64,000 nt of DNA from positions 310,001 to 374,000 of the forward strand of contig NZ_SMCS01000005.1 in the NCBI RefSeq assembly GCF_004342265.1. Reading direction: 5' to 3'. Origin of the DNA: Luteibacter rhizovicinus. Lineage in GTDB: Bacteria; Pseudomonadota; Gammaproteobacteria; Xanthomonadales; Rhodanobacteraceae. A program made the position numbers and the translations under genes. Below the pieces are notes generated by a model, which worked only from the letters and a program-made list of their open reading frames with translations, did not search any database and was not told the origin of the DNA. Numbering within the stretch: the stretch's first letter is position 1; each line of letters opens with the position of its first letter. Below, in pieces: positions 8,960-17,399 of this stretch.

Positions 8960-9388
8960 TCAGGGCTTTTCGCCGGATGGATCGGACTGGTATTCGGCGA
9001 GCTTGCCGCGCAGGAACGTTGCCGAATCGACGATTTGTCCATCGGGAAACCGGATGGTGTATTTGATCCCGGACTCCGACGAGCTGGTGGCGCAGTAGAC
9101 GATGAAGTCTTCGGCGGTCTTCACGCGGCTACCCGCGAAACGCAGTTTCAGCCGCATGTGCGCCGCGGCTTTCTCCGCATCGTAGGACGTGCCGTTGCGA
9201 ATAAAGGTCGCGCCCTTCAGGGATGCCACGGAGGCAATGAGATAGTCGATCTTCTGCTGTTCGACGGCGTTCTGGCCGAATGCCGGGGTCAGCCACACGA
9301 AGCACAATAGCCATACCGCCACGATTCTTCGTGCGAGTCGACGCCGGTAGCGGCGGTCGCCAGCTATGCGCTGTGTTGCAAAAAGCAT
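8960..9388 (-). CDS. DUF5329-like periplasmic protein
   Basis: A small exported protein of about 142 residues with no known function. The sequence IDYLIASVASLKGATFIRNG, then YDAEKAAAHMRLKLRFAG and RVKTAEDFIVYCATSSSESG follows the pattern I recognise for DUF5329. The start at 9388 is preferred because AGGAAGA precedes it at good spacing and it leads into a signal peptide ending near FGQ; an alternative ATG at 9430 would overlap the stop of the upstream phospholipase D gene. It sits directly downstream of that gene and is probably co-transcribed with it. Confidence 0.75.
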   Translation of the reverse strand: MLFATQRIAGDRRYRRRLARRIVAVWLLCFVWLTPAFGQNAVEQQKIDYLIASVASLKGATFIRNGTSYDAEKAAAHMRLKLRFAGSRVKTAEDFIVYCATSSSESGIKYTIRFPDGQIVDSATFLRGKLAEYQSDPSGEKP

Positions 9389-9416
9389 GAGGTTGTCTTC
9401 CTGTCGGCCGGGCGGA

Positions 9417-10991
9417 TCAGAGCATTCCATCGAGCGGCAACATCCGGAGCAGCATTACCTCCAGGCGGCGTTGCGTGGTGGCATCGGGATCATGGCTGTA
9501 ACGCAACGGTTTGTCGCCATTGCTTGCCTGCCACCGCATCGTGCCCCGATGCCGCGAATCCCTGCCATCAAGGACCACGTGGTAAGCATTCGCGGGGAGG
9601 ATGGCGGTATCGAAGAAATGGGTCACCGCTTCGGCAAGCGGGGGGCAGTCGACGATGATGCCCATCTCCGTGTTCAGAAGTTTCGAGCGTTCGTCCATAT
9701 TCATCGAGCCGATGAATACCCACCGCCGATCCACCACGATAGCCTTGGCATGCAGGCTGACGCCGGAGGACGTTCCCCTGGCGGTTGCTGGCTGGGCTGC
9801 GCCCGCCGCGGGCCTGAGTTCGTAGAGTTGCAGGCCGCTTTCGAGCAAGGCGCGACGATAGTGCGCGTAACCCGAATGCACGGCCGGCTCGTCGGTGGAG
9901 GCCAGCGAATTGGTCAGCACCTTGACGGTCACGCCATGCGCGACCAGTCCGCCCAGATATTGCGTGCCGCTATCGCCGGGAATGAAATAGGGCGACATCA
10001 CCAATACTTCCTGTCGTGCGCTATCGGTCATGGCTCTGATCCGCGGTCCGATTCGCAGCGCCGGCTCGTCGTGGTCGGTGGCGATCTTCTCCGGTTGATC
10101 GGCGACGAGGGTGGCCTCCCCCCAGAACCAGGAGCCGGGGCGGTCCGCGGAGGGGCCGTTCGGCAGCTCGTCCAGAGTTGCCTGTGCATAGTCCGATTGC
10201 GCGAAGGCTCGCGCATCGCGTGCAAGATCGGCGCGCAGTTTCGCCAGATCGTAAAGACTGGAACGCTTGCCCTGGAACGCCGTGACCGGATAGGCGGCAT
10301 CGCAGTTCCAGTAGTCGTCGAAGGCATGCGACGCCTCCTTTACCACGGGACCGATGGCGATCAGGTCCAGGTCGCGGAAGTTGGTGCTGTCGCCGGCATC
10401 GAAATAATCGTTGCCGATATTGCGACCGCCCACGACCGCCACATTGCCGTCCACGATGTACGACTTATTGTGCATGCGGCGGTTGAGCCGGTGCGCATCG
10501 AACATGAATTGCACGGCCCGGGACACCACAGACGGGTCGTGCGTGGAAAACGGATTGAACAGCCTTACCTCGATATTCGGATGCGCGTCGAGCGCATCCA
10601 GCATATCGATCTCGTTGCGTATATTGATGTCGTCCAGAAGCAGGCGCACGCGCACGCCCCGATCCGCGGCCTTCAGGAGACGCTGCGCAACCAGCCGGCC
10701 CGTCGCGTCATTGTCGAAGATGTAGTACTGCAGATCGATCGAATGCTGCGCGTGGTCGGCCAGCACGATGCGGCTCATCAGCGCATTGGTGCTGAGGGTC
10801 AGCAGACGGAAACCGGACTTGTCCTGGTGCTGGTCCACCTGGGAATGGACATAGAGCCCGGTCGGCGTGCCGGTGGCGGGCGACATGGCCTTCGACGGCG
10901 GCTTGGCGGCATCGCTGCGCGGGGCCGAGCAGGCGCCGAGCACGAGCCCGATCATCGCCAGAACCATCAGAGCATGGGCACGTCGCAACAT
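9417..10991 (-). CDS. Phospholipase D-family lipoprotein (cardiolipin synthase-like)
   Basis: A 524-residue membrane-anchored phosphatidyltransferase or phospholipase D. The N-terminus is a lipoprotein signal with lipobox LGAC and Cys21. Two HKD catalytic motifs are complete: HNKSYIVDG (His174, Lys176, Asp181), followed by GGRNIGNDYF, and HAKAIVVDR (His414, Lys416, Asp421), followed by GSMNMDERS. This two-motif arrangement is shared by cardiolipin synthases ClsA/ClsC and related periplasmic enzymes; the lipoprotein anchor instead of two N-terminal membrane helices places it closest to the periplasmic PLD-like group. The DUF5329-like gene follows on the same strand. Confidence 0.9.
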   Translation of the reverse strand: MLRRAHALMVLAMIGLVLGACSAPRSDAAKPPSKAMSPATGTPTGLYVHSQVDQHQDKSGFRLLTLSTNALMSRIVLADHAQHSIDLQYYIFDNDATGRLVAQRLLKAADRGVRVRLLLDDINIRNEIDMLDALDAHPNIEVRLFNPFSTHDPSVVSRAVQFMFDAHRLNRRMHNKSYIVDGNVAVVGGRNIGNDYFDAGDSTNFRDLDLIAIGPVVKEASHAFDDYWNCDAAYPVTAFQGKRSSLYDLAKLRADLARDARAFAQSDYAQATLDELPNGPSADRPGSWFWGEATLVADQPEKIATDHDEPALRIGPRIRAMTDSARQEVLVMSPYFIPGDSGTQYLGGLVAHGVTVKVLTNSLASTDEPAVHSGYAHYRRALLESGLQLYELRPAAGAAQPATARGTSSGVSLHAKAIVVDRRWVFIGSMNMDERSKLLNTEMGIIVDCPPLAEAVTHFFDTAILPANAYHVVLDGRDSRHRGTMRWQASNGDKPLRYSHDPDATTQRRLEVMLLRMLPLDGML

Positions 10992-11645
10992 GAATATGAC
11001 CAGGCCGGATCGACCACTCGCAGCGGAATCCAGACGAACCGCTCCGCCCGGGGTATTCCTTTGTTATCGAAGCTGCCGGACGGGCGTGGGCCGACGGCTG
11101 GATTCACTGCCGGGCACCGCGGGCAGCTTGGGCCAGGGGTTGTGAATACGAAGCGACGCCGGACGGAAGAATAGTGAGAGGCCCGGTCTCCCTCACTGTC
11201 GCCCCTGTCTCCTCCTCACCGTCACCCCGGCGTACGCCGGGGTCCGCAGCGACCACGCTGGGTAAGGCTGAAAGCTGCAAAAAACGATGCACTGGCGCTA
11301 CGGCGAAGAGCTGATCGAGCGCGATCGCGACAACCCCATGCATCGCACTGGGTCCCTGCCTGCGCAGGGACGACGGTGAGGGGGATTATTAGCCGCGCGC
11401 ATGTACGGGAGTGTTGGCCCGGACGACAACCGCGCCTCCATCGCATCCAATACCGGTGCGGCAACAGCCGGTCGGGCTTCCCCCAAGCGCGCGACCTGGC
11501 GATAACGCCCCATCCCCCTGCTTACCGCCGGCACCATCACGATGCGTCGAGTACCCCATTGGCTACACCCCCATGCATTCCGGCGCTTACGGTGTCGCGA
11601 GGGTCACGTTATTGTCCGGGGTTTAACGCGAGAAGGATTATCCCG
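10992..11645. other. Intergenic region with repeat element
   Basis: A stretch of 654 bases between the divergent phospholipase D and AraC-type regulator genes. It holds the repeat element at 11214-11381 and otherwise no gene I can support; promoters for both flanking genes must lie here but none stands out. Confidence 0.55.
11214..11381. repeat. Paired-hairpin repeat element
   Basis: The ends CCTCACCGTC (11214-11223) and GACGGTGAGG (11372-11381) are perfect inverted repeats. Just inside them lie two hairpins: a perfect 20-base palindrome at 11224-11243 (ACCCCGGCG and its complement) and a stem of eight base pairs at 11352-11371 (GTCCCTGC, loop CTGC). This is the organisation of a bidirectional REP pair, of a different sequence class from the element at 8247. 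Confidence 0.75.
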
Positions 11646-12836
11646 GTGAGCACGGATGCACAGATCAACATAGTGCTGCAGGCGGTCCTCGGGGCTCATT
11701 TGCTGTTCGTGGCGGTCTGGCTGGTGGCGATTCCACGCTCGCCGCGGTCGGCGGCGGTCCTCCTGGCGGCGTTCCTGCTGGGAGCCGCCGGTTGCGAGCT
11801 GGTGGATATTTTGCAGTTGCTCGGCATTCTGCGGGAGCAGACCTGGCTGGTCGGCGTCTATCTGCCGTGGATGTATGCGTTGCCGCCGCTGCTCTATTTG
11901 TATACGTACACACTGACATCGGCGGCCAGATCGCCGGAGTCGCGCCAACTTCGATGGCTGGCTCTCGGGCCGCTGGCGGGGCTGCTCTGCACGGTGCCGT
12001 ACCTGGCCATGGAAGCGGCACAACAAACGGCGGTACTCGACGTCGGCTACCTGCATATCGGTTCGAGCGCGGCATCGATGAGAGTGCCGCTGCAGCTGGC
12101 GATACTGGCTTATCCGCTGTATGCGGCGGGATACCTGCTCGCGAGCTTCCTGCGTCTGCGCCGGCATATGCGCGTGGTGGAGGGTTTTTTCTCCAACATC
12201 GAGGACAAAACACTCTCCTGGCTACGTTGGGTCCTGCTGCTGCTTTGCGTCGCGCTTGCGGCCAGTGTGGTCGATACGTTTTCCGAACCGCTGCTGGGTT
12301 ACCACCTCATCGGCGACACCGCCGCCAATCTGATCGAAGCGCTCTGGGTGTATCCGCTAACCTTTCTTGCGCTGGCACAGCCGCCAATCTTCGCCGACGA
12401 AGGGGAGCGCGCAAGCGCTCAGGAGGCCTCCATACCGTCGCCGCCCAAATACGCGCGCTCGGCCCTGACCGGCGTCGACCTGGTGCGGATCGCGGCCAAG
12501 TTGCAGCAAGCCATGCATGACGCAAGGCTGTATCGCGATGCTTCGCTGACCCTGCGGAGCCTGAGCGATCTGACCGGCGTACCGCAGAACTACATATCGC
12601 AGACTTTGAATATCCATCTCGGCTGCAGCTTTTTCGATTACATCAATCGTTGGCGAATCGAAGACGCCTGCGCCCAACTGGCCGATGGCGAACGCAGCAT
12701 CCTGACCATCAGCGAAGACGTCGGTTTCCAGTCGCGTTCGACGTTCAACGCGGCTTTCAAAAAGATAGTCGGACAAACACCCAGTATCTATCGCCAGCGC
12801 GCATCGGCGCCGGAGCCGTACCAAAGCGAAGCCTAG
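11646..12836 (+). CDS. Membrane-anchored AraC-family transcriptional regulator
   Basis: A 396-residue protein with an N-terminal half made of about seven hydrophobic segments and a C-terminal AraC-type DNA-binding domain of roughly 100 residues. The DNA-binding part is shown by LRSLSDLTGVPQNYISQTLN, FFDYINRWRIEDAC and ISEDVGFQSRSTFNAAFKK. The start is a GTG at 11646, supported by GAGAAGGA eight bases upstream; a longer frame back to 11376 lacks such support. Proteins of this architecture sense a signal at the membrane and regulate transcription directly. It precedes the S41 peptidase and the receptor/glucosidase operon on the same strand, so it may control them (inference). Confidence 0.88.
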   Translation: MSTDAQINIVLQAVLGAHLLFVAVWLVAIPRSPRSAAVLLAAFLLGAAGCELVDILQLLGILREQTWLVGVYLPWMYALPPLLYLYTYTLTSAARSPESRQLRWLALGPLAGLLCTVPYLAMEAAQQTAVLDVGYLHIGSSAASMRVPLQLAILAYPLYAAGYLLASFLRLRRHMRVVEGFFSNIEDKTLSWLRWVLLLLCVALAASVVDTFSEPLLGYHLIGDTAANLIEALWVYPLTFLALAQPPIFADEGERASAQEASIPSPPKYARSALTGVDLVRIAAKLQQAMHDARLYRDASLTLRSLSDLTGVPQNYISQTLNIHLGCSFFDYINRWRIEDACAQLADGERSILTISEDVGFQSRSTFNAAFKKIVGQTPSIYRQRASAPEPYQSEA

Positions 12837-12954
12837 CGGCAGCTTCGAACCACTCGTCCAGTGAACGAATGCCACTCCGGTGGAGGTACGCGCACGTCTG
12901 CGGATAGCCACAGCCGCTCGTTTTATCCCCCCAAACCCCCAGAGGAAACAAGTG

Positions 12955-14490
12955 ATGATGACGGTTCCATATCGCGTCCTGAGTACGCGCGCAGGCTCCA
13001 GTACCTCCCGCCGTCGCACGATGACGGCACTCGCGATCGGTGGCCTGTCGCTAGCTATCGCATCGGCATCGGCATCGGCGGCCAGTGGCTTGCCCGCGTT
13101 TCCTGCAAGCGCTTTTCGTCCATCAACGGTGAATCAAGCCAATGCGGTCGACATCCGGGGAACGTGGAACATGCCCGGCTCGGGTTACATACTCGATATC
13201 GATCGGGAGCATATGGTCGCCTATAGCTATGCAGGCGGCTTGTGCTGGCAGGATCCCGCGCTGCTGGTCTTGCTGGGCGATGGAAAGACCGTTCCTTACT
13301 ACGCGCAGTCGCGTCGCCCCGTCGATACCGCCTTCGCCGCGGACCTGTATCCCGGTGGGACCGATCAGCTCCACGCGGAAAGACTGGGGTCCGTGCCATC
13401 GGTATGCACACGCGCCACGGATCGCAGCACGTCGCTCTACACGTTCGATGCGATCACGTCGACGCTGGTCGATTTCTATCCGTTCGGTAGCGAACGCCAG
13501 ATCGACTGGGCGAAACGAAAAGCGCTCTTGCGGCCGCGCGCCGCGGCGGCTCGCAACGACGCCGAACTCAAAGGTGTACTGACCGACCTTCTGGCTGGTT
13601 TCGAAGATGCGCACACGGCCATCATCGGCTCGGTGGGCGACGAGAGCTTTATTCTCGGCTCCGAAGCCAAGCCGACCGGTCATCGATTGATGGCCCGGGC
13701 GCGTCGGGACAACGCAACTCTGTTTTCCGACTGGTTCCTCAACTGGCGCAAGGATCAACAGCAGCGGGTATTCGCCACGTTGAATCCGGCAACACGTCAT
13801 ATGGCCCTGAAAGACGATGCCGTGATGTGGGGTGTTCTCGACGGCAACGTCGGCTATCTGTCGATCGAGAGCATGGAGGGATACGAAGCCGACTCCGGTT
13901 TCGGCAGAGACCTGGAGCTGATGCGCCTGACACTGGACAAGGCACTTAACGATCTGAAGGGCACGAAAGCACTGGTGCTGGATATCAGTAACAACTCCGG
14001 TGGGTACGGTCAGGTCGGACTGGATATTGCGGGGCGTTTTGCCGATCGCCGCCGGCTTGCCTTTACGGTGCGGATACCCGGGGCTTATAGAGTGGCGCCG
14101 CAGTCATTCCAGGTTTCGCCCGAAGGGCAGGGCCGCTATCTCAAGCCGGTTTTCGTTCTGACCAGCGAAGAGACGGTCAGCGCCGGCGAGTGGCTCGCGC
14201 TCGGCATGCGGGTTCTGCCCCGAACGGTTCAGATCGGACAAGCCACGCAGGGCGCGTTGACCGGTGATTTCATGAAAGGTCTGCCCAACGGCTGGATACT
14301 GTCCACATCCAATGCCGTCCTCCGCGATCCGCATGGCATCGGTTACGAAGTGACCGGCTTGCCGCCGGATATCGCGCTTGAGGTGTATCCCGGCGATCCC
14401 TCGGTATCCGATGCCGAGTTCGACAACGGACGGTTGAATGCGGTGCTACGTGTTGCCCAACGTGCCGCGGTTCTGCGGGCGCCCGAATAA
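12955..14490 (+). CDS. S41-family serine peptidase-like exported protein
   Basis: A 511-residue exported protein whose C-terminal half is a C-terminal-processing-peptidase/tricorn-core fold. Recognisable pieces are ALVLDISNNSGGYGQVGLD (the family's LR-x-NGGG-type strand), VFVLTSEETVSAGEWLALG with the likely nucleophile Ser409, and IGQATQGALTGDF. The start at 12955 has GAGGAAA six bases upstream, and a Ser/Ala-rich signal follows (about residues 20-45). There is no obvious PDZ domain between the N-terminal region and the catalytic core, which is usual for the IRBP-like branch rather than CtpA. Its substrate is unknown. It lies about 120 bases after the AraC-type regulator gene. Confidence 0.8.
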   Translation: MMTVPYRVLSTRAGSSTSRRRTMTALAIGGLSLAIASASASAASGLPAFPASAFRPSTVNQANAVDIRGTWNMPGSGYILDIDREHMVAYSYAGGLCWQDPALLVLLGDGKTVPYYAQSRRPVDTAFAADLYPGGTDQLHAERLGSVPSVCTRATDRSTSLYTFDAITSTLVDFYPFGSERQIDWAKRKALLRPRAAAARNDAELKGVLTDLLAGFEDAHTAIIGSVGDESFILGSEAKPTGHRLMARARRDNATLFSDWFLNWRKDQQQRVFATLNPATRHMALKDDAVMWGVLDGNVGYLSIESMEGYEADSGFGRDLELMRLTLDKALNDLKGTKALVLDISNNSGGYGQVGLDIAGRFADRRRLAFTVRIPGAYRVAPQSFQVSPEGQGRYLKPVFVLTSEETVSAGEWLALGMRVLPRTVQIGQATQGALTGDFMKGLPNGWILSTSNAVLRDPHGIGYEVTGLPPDIALEVYPGDPSVSDAEFDNGRLNAVLRVAQRAAVLRAPE

Positions 14491-14905
14491 GTCGAATCGC
14501 GCGGGGCAGGCAAGGATGCCCGCTCCGTGCAATCCCAATTGACCGTAATTGTCCCCGTAGCGCATCGAACGAAACGCTCATGATGCAACGCAAGGCGCAG
14601 CCTTTCATGGAGCTGCAGGCGAGGCCAGGCGGTCCGGACCGTGGGCGGGACCCAGTCGTTGAATCGGCCCGAACCGTCCTCACGGATACCTACCCATGGT
14701 GAATCACCATAGATTGCGGGGGCATGACACTTTTGCGCTGTTCGTGCGGCACAGCGAAAAGCGATAAGGACTCGTGCCGATAGGGGAGAGGACGGTGCCG
14801 TACCGTTCTCACCGGGGAAACGAACTCATGCGGGGACGATGGCGTGGATCTAGCCAGGACAACCCGCTGTCTGGGTCGCTACGAGATCGCCGAGGGGATG
14901 TTTTG
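14491..14905. other. Intergenic region upstream of receptor/glucosidase operon
   Basis: A 415-base gap holding no gene. It carries a 15-base palindrome at 14696-14710 and a second imperfect inverted repeat whose core arms are CGCTGT (14736-14741) and ACAGCG (14751-14756), flanked by T-rich and A-rich ends. Both are likely control elements for the operon starting at 14906. Confidence 0.5.
14696..14710. promoter_or_regulatory. Palindromic operator candidate
   Basis: ATGGTGA and TCACCAT form perfect 7-base arms around a single central A. The dyad size fits a dimeric helix-turn-helix repressor. It lies about 200 bases upstream of the TonB-dependent receptor gene at 14906. No GntR or LacI gene is adjacent, so the cognate regulator is not identified. 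Confidence 0.4.
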
Positions 14906-17371
14906 ATGTCTATTCGCCAACGAAAGCTAGCCGTGTGTCTGCGCAGCATCCTGGGTAACGGCACTGTGCTGTCGCTATGTTTCTGCGCCAGCGCCATGGC
15001 GCAGGATCAGCCGGCTACCGACGCACCCAAACCGGCAAAGGTCACGAAATCCGCACCGGCATCCGCTGAGGAAAAAGATGCGGTCGCCCTGGGCAACATC
15101 ACGGTAACGTCGCAAAGTCGTACGCAGGAAGTGCAGGTTGTGCCGATTCCGGTGCAAATTGTTACCCAGAAGCAGATCGATGCGCTGGCCGCGACCGACC
15201 TGTCCAAAATGAACGGTTACATTCCCGGCCTGTTCGTCGATGGCTCGCAGCCGACCCAGCCCGTTTATTCGTTGCGCGGTATCACGGTCACCGATTTCGG
15301 CATCGGTACCGACTCGCCCATCGGCATCTACGAAGACGGGGTATACACCGGGAAAACGGGTGGTGCGCTACTCACCTTCAACGATATTCAACGCGTCGAA
15401 GTGCTGAAGGGACCGCAAGGTACATTGTTTGGCCGCAACAGTGCAGGCGGCGCCATTTCCGTGGTGACGAACGAACCCGAAGACGACTGGGAAGGGAAAG
15501 CGAAAGTGCGGCTGGGTAACTATGGCACGCGTTATGTCGACGGCGTGCTGAATGCGCCGATCGCGCCCGACCTCGCGGCCCGTTTCAGTTTTGTCGACAC
15601 CCAGAGCAACGGATGGTTGCGCGACACCGCCAATGGTCAGCACTACAACAAGAACGACGACTGGGGCATACGCAGCCAACTGCGCTGGAATGCGCCCGGA
15701 GATACCAAGGTACGCGTTTCCTGGGAACACGAAAAACTGAATCAGCCCGCGCGCCCGGCGATCGGCCTGGTTCCGGTGCCGGCGGCGCCGGGAGTGTTGC
15801 CGTTTCCGGCCGATCCGCAAACCTATCTCAACCCCATCGACGCGCCGGTCTACAACGACGTCAAAGGGAATAACGAGAGGCGAACATTCGATGGCGTGAG
15901 TCTGTTTGTCGATCATTCGTTTCCATTCGGCGACCTGAGTTCGATCACGGCCTATCGACATTTTTCCACGTTCAACCTCGAGGACGGCGACGGTACCAAC
16001 CAGCCCTATCTCTATCTCGACACCAACAATATCGAGCAGAACACCAGCTGGTCGCAGGAATTCAAACTGTCCGGCAAAAACGATCTGCTCGATTGGGTGG
16101 CCGGCGTGAGCTACTACCACGACAACGCGCGTCAGGACAGTCAGGTCAACCTGCTCACCGACAGCATCGATACGCTTCTGAACAATACCGGCGTGGCGCC
16201 GGGCGGTTTGTACGGCCCTCTGGGGGCTGCGCTGGGACAGCCGGGGTTGCTGCTCAACAACCCGTGGCAGGAAAACATGATCAATCACGGGCGTTATACG
16301 GCCGAAGCGCTGTATGGCGACGTGATCTGGCATCTGAGCGATCGCCTGAACCTGACCACCGGCTTGCGTTTCACCCGCGACGAAAAGAATTTCAGTTGGT
16401 ACAACCCCGTGCGCACGGCGACGCAGCTCGACGCGACGCTGGCTCAATTGCAGGCACTCGGGATTTTCGATATGCCGGGGGTGCCCCCGATAGAGACCTT
16501 CCAGCAGAACCTCGAGTTCGCCAGCCCCATCGCGACCAATGCTCCCCTCGCCGTCAAGCGTAGTTGGAACGATTTCAGTCCGCGCGTGGTACTCGACTAC
16601 AAATTGACCCCCAACATGATGCTGTACGGCTCGGTGGCGAAGGGCTACGAAGCGGGTGGGTTCAATGCGCAGCAGGTCGATGCGGTGTATCAGCCGGAAA
16701 GCGTCTGGAACTATGAGATCGGCCTCAAGAGCTATTTCCCGGACTATCGACTGCTGTTCAATGCGTCGGTGTACTACTACCGCTATTCCAACCTGCAGTC
16801 GCTGAGCCTGATTTCCAATGGCAACGGAGCGCTGCCGCTATACGAAGTCACGACCAGCGATCAGCACGCGAAAGGGCTCGAACTCGAGGCGCACTGGCAA
16901 GCCACTAATGCCCTGCGTTTCAACCTCGCGACGACCTACACCAATGCGACCTATCAGCACTACGTGGACCCGCAGGGCGTCAGCCTGTCCGGTCAGGCAG
17001 TGGGTGAGCCGTTGTGGTCGGCCGCGGCGGGTGCGGAATATGTCTGGCACGATGTCGCCAGCGGCGATCTGAATCTGACCGTGCAGCATGCCTATCGTGG
17101 GAAGCAGCGCTGCAACAGCGATTCGGCGGCCCAGGGACAATGCCTGTCCACGCCGGCATTCACGCTCGGCGTTGCGCAGAACCGTACCGATTTGCGTATC
17201 GGCTGGTCCTCGTCGCGCATGCCATGGAGCGTCGCGTTGTACGCCAACAATGTATTCAACAAGCGCTATGTGCAGAGCATCAACAACATCAGCGCGAGCA
17301 TTCTGGGTACACCGTTCGCCTACATCACTCCGCCGCGCACGTGGGGGGTGGAGGTAGGCGTGGATTTTTGA
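14906..17371 (+). CDS. TonB-dependent outer-membrane receptor, probable glycoside uptake
   Basis: An 821-residue receptor. The start at 14906 is supported by GAGGGGA eight bases upstream and opens a signal peptide (MSIRQRKLAVCLRSILGNGT..., ending near AMA-QDQ). A TonB-box-like NITVTSQSR precedes the plug, which contains YSLRGITVTDFG and RVEVLKGPQGTLFGRNSAGG; the barrel ends in an aromatic residue (VGVDF). The downstream beta-glucosidase and two MFS transporters lie within about 30 to 130 bases or overlap, so all four probably form one operon. That context suggests a beta-glucoside or oligosaccharide ligand (inference); the barrel sequence alone does not show the substrate. Confidence 0.93.
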   Translation: MSIRQRKLAVCLRSILGNGTVLSLCFCASAMAQDQPATDAPKPAKVTKSAPASAEEKDAVALGNITVTSQSRTQEVQVVPIPVQIVTQKQIDALAATDLSKMNGYIPGLFVDGSQPTQPVYSLRGITVTDFGIGTDSPIGIYEDGVYTGKTGGALLTFNDIQRVEVLKGPQGTLFGRNSAGGAISVVTNEPEDDWEGKAKVRLGNYGTRYVDGVLNAPIAPDLAARFSFVDTQSNGWLRDTANGQHYNKNDDWGIRSQLRWNAPGDTKVRVSWEHEKLNQPARPAIGLVPVPAAPGVLPFPADPQTYLNPIDAPVYNDVKGNNERRTFDGVSLFVDHSFPFGDLSSITAYRHFSTFNLEDGDGTNQPYLYLDTNNIEQNTSWSQEFKLSGKNDLLDWVAGVSYYHDNARQDSQVNLLTDSIDTLLNNTGVAPGGLYGPLGAALGQPGLLLNNPWQENMINHGRYTAEALYGDVIWHLSDRLNLTTGLRFTRDEKNFSWYNPVRTATQLDATLAQLQALGIFDMPGVPPIETFQQNLEFASPIATNAPLAVKRSWNDFSPRVVLDYKLTPNMMLYGSVAKGYEAGGFNAQQVDAVYQPESVWNYEIGLKSYFPDYRLLFNASVYYYRYSNLQSLSLISNGNGALPLYEVTTSDQHAKGLELEAHWQATNALRFNLATTYTNATYQHYVDPQGVSLSGQAVGEPLWSAAAGAEYVWHDVASGDLNLTVQHAYRGKQRCNSDSAAQGQCLSTPAFTLGVAQNRTDLRIGWSSSRMPWSVALYANNVFNKRYVQSINNISASILGTPFAYITPPRTWGVEVGVDF

Positions 17372-17399
17372 CCCGTCCATTGCCCCCGCGGAAGAATGC

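Noticed and set aside
9366-11174. Long plus-strand frame (602 codons)
   Set aside because: It is antisense to the phospholipase D lipoprotein gene, which has two complete HKD motifs and a lipobox.
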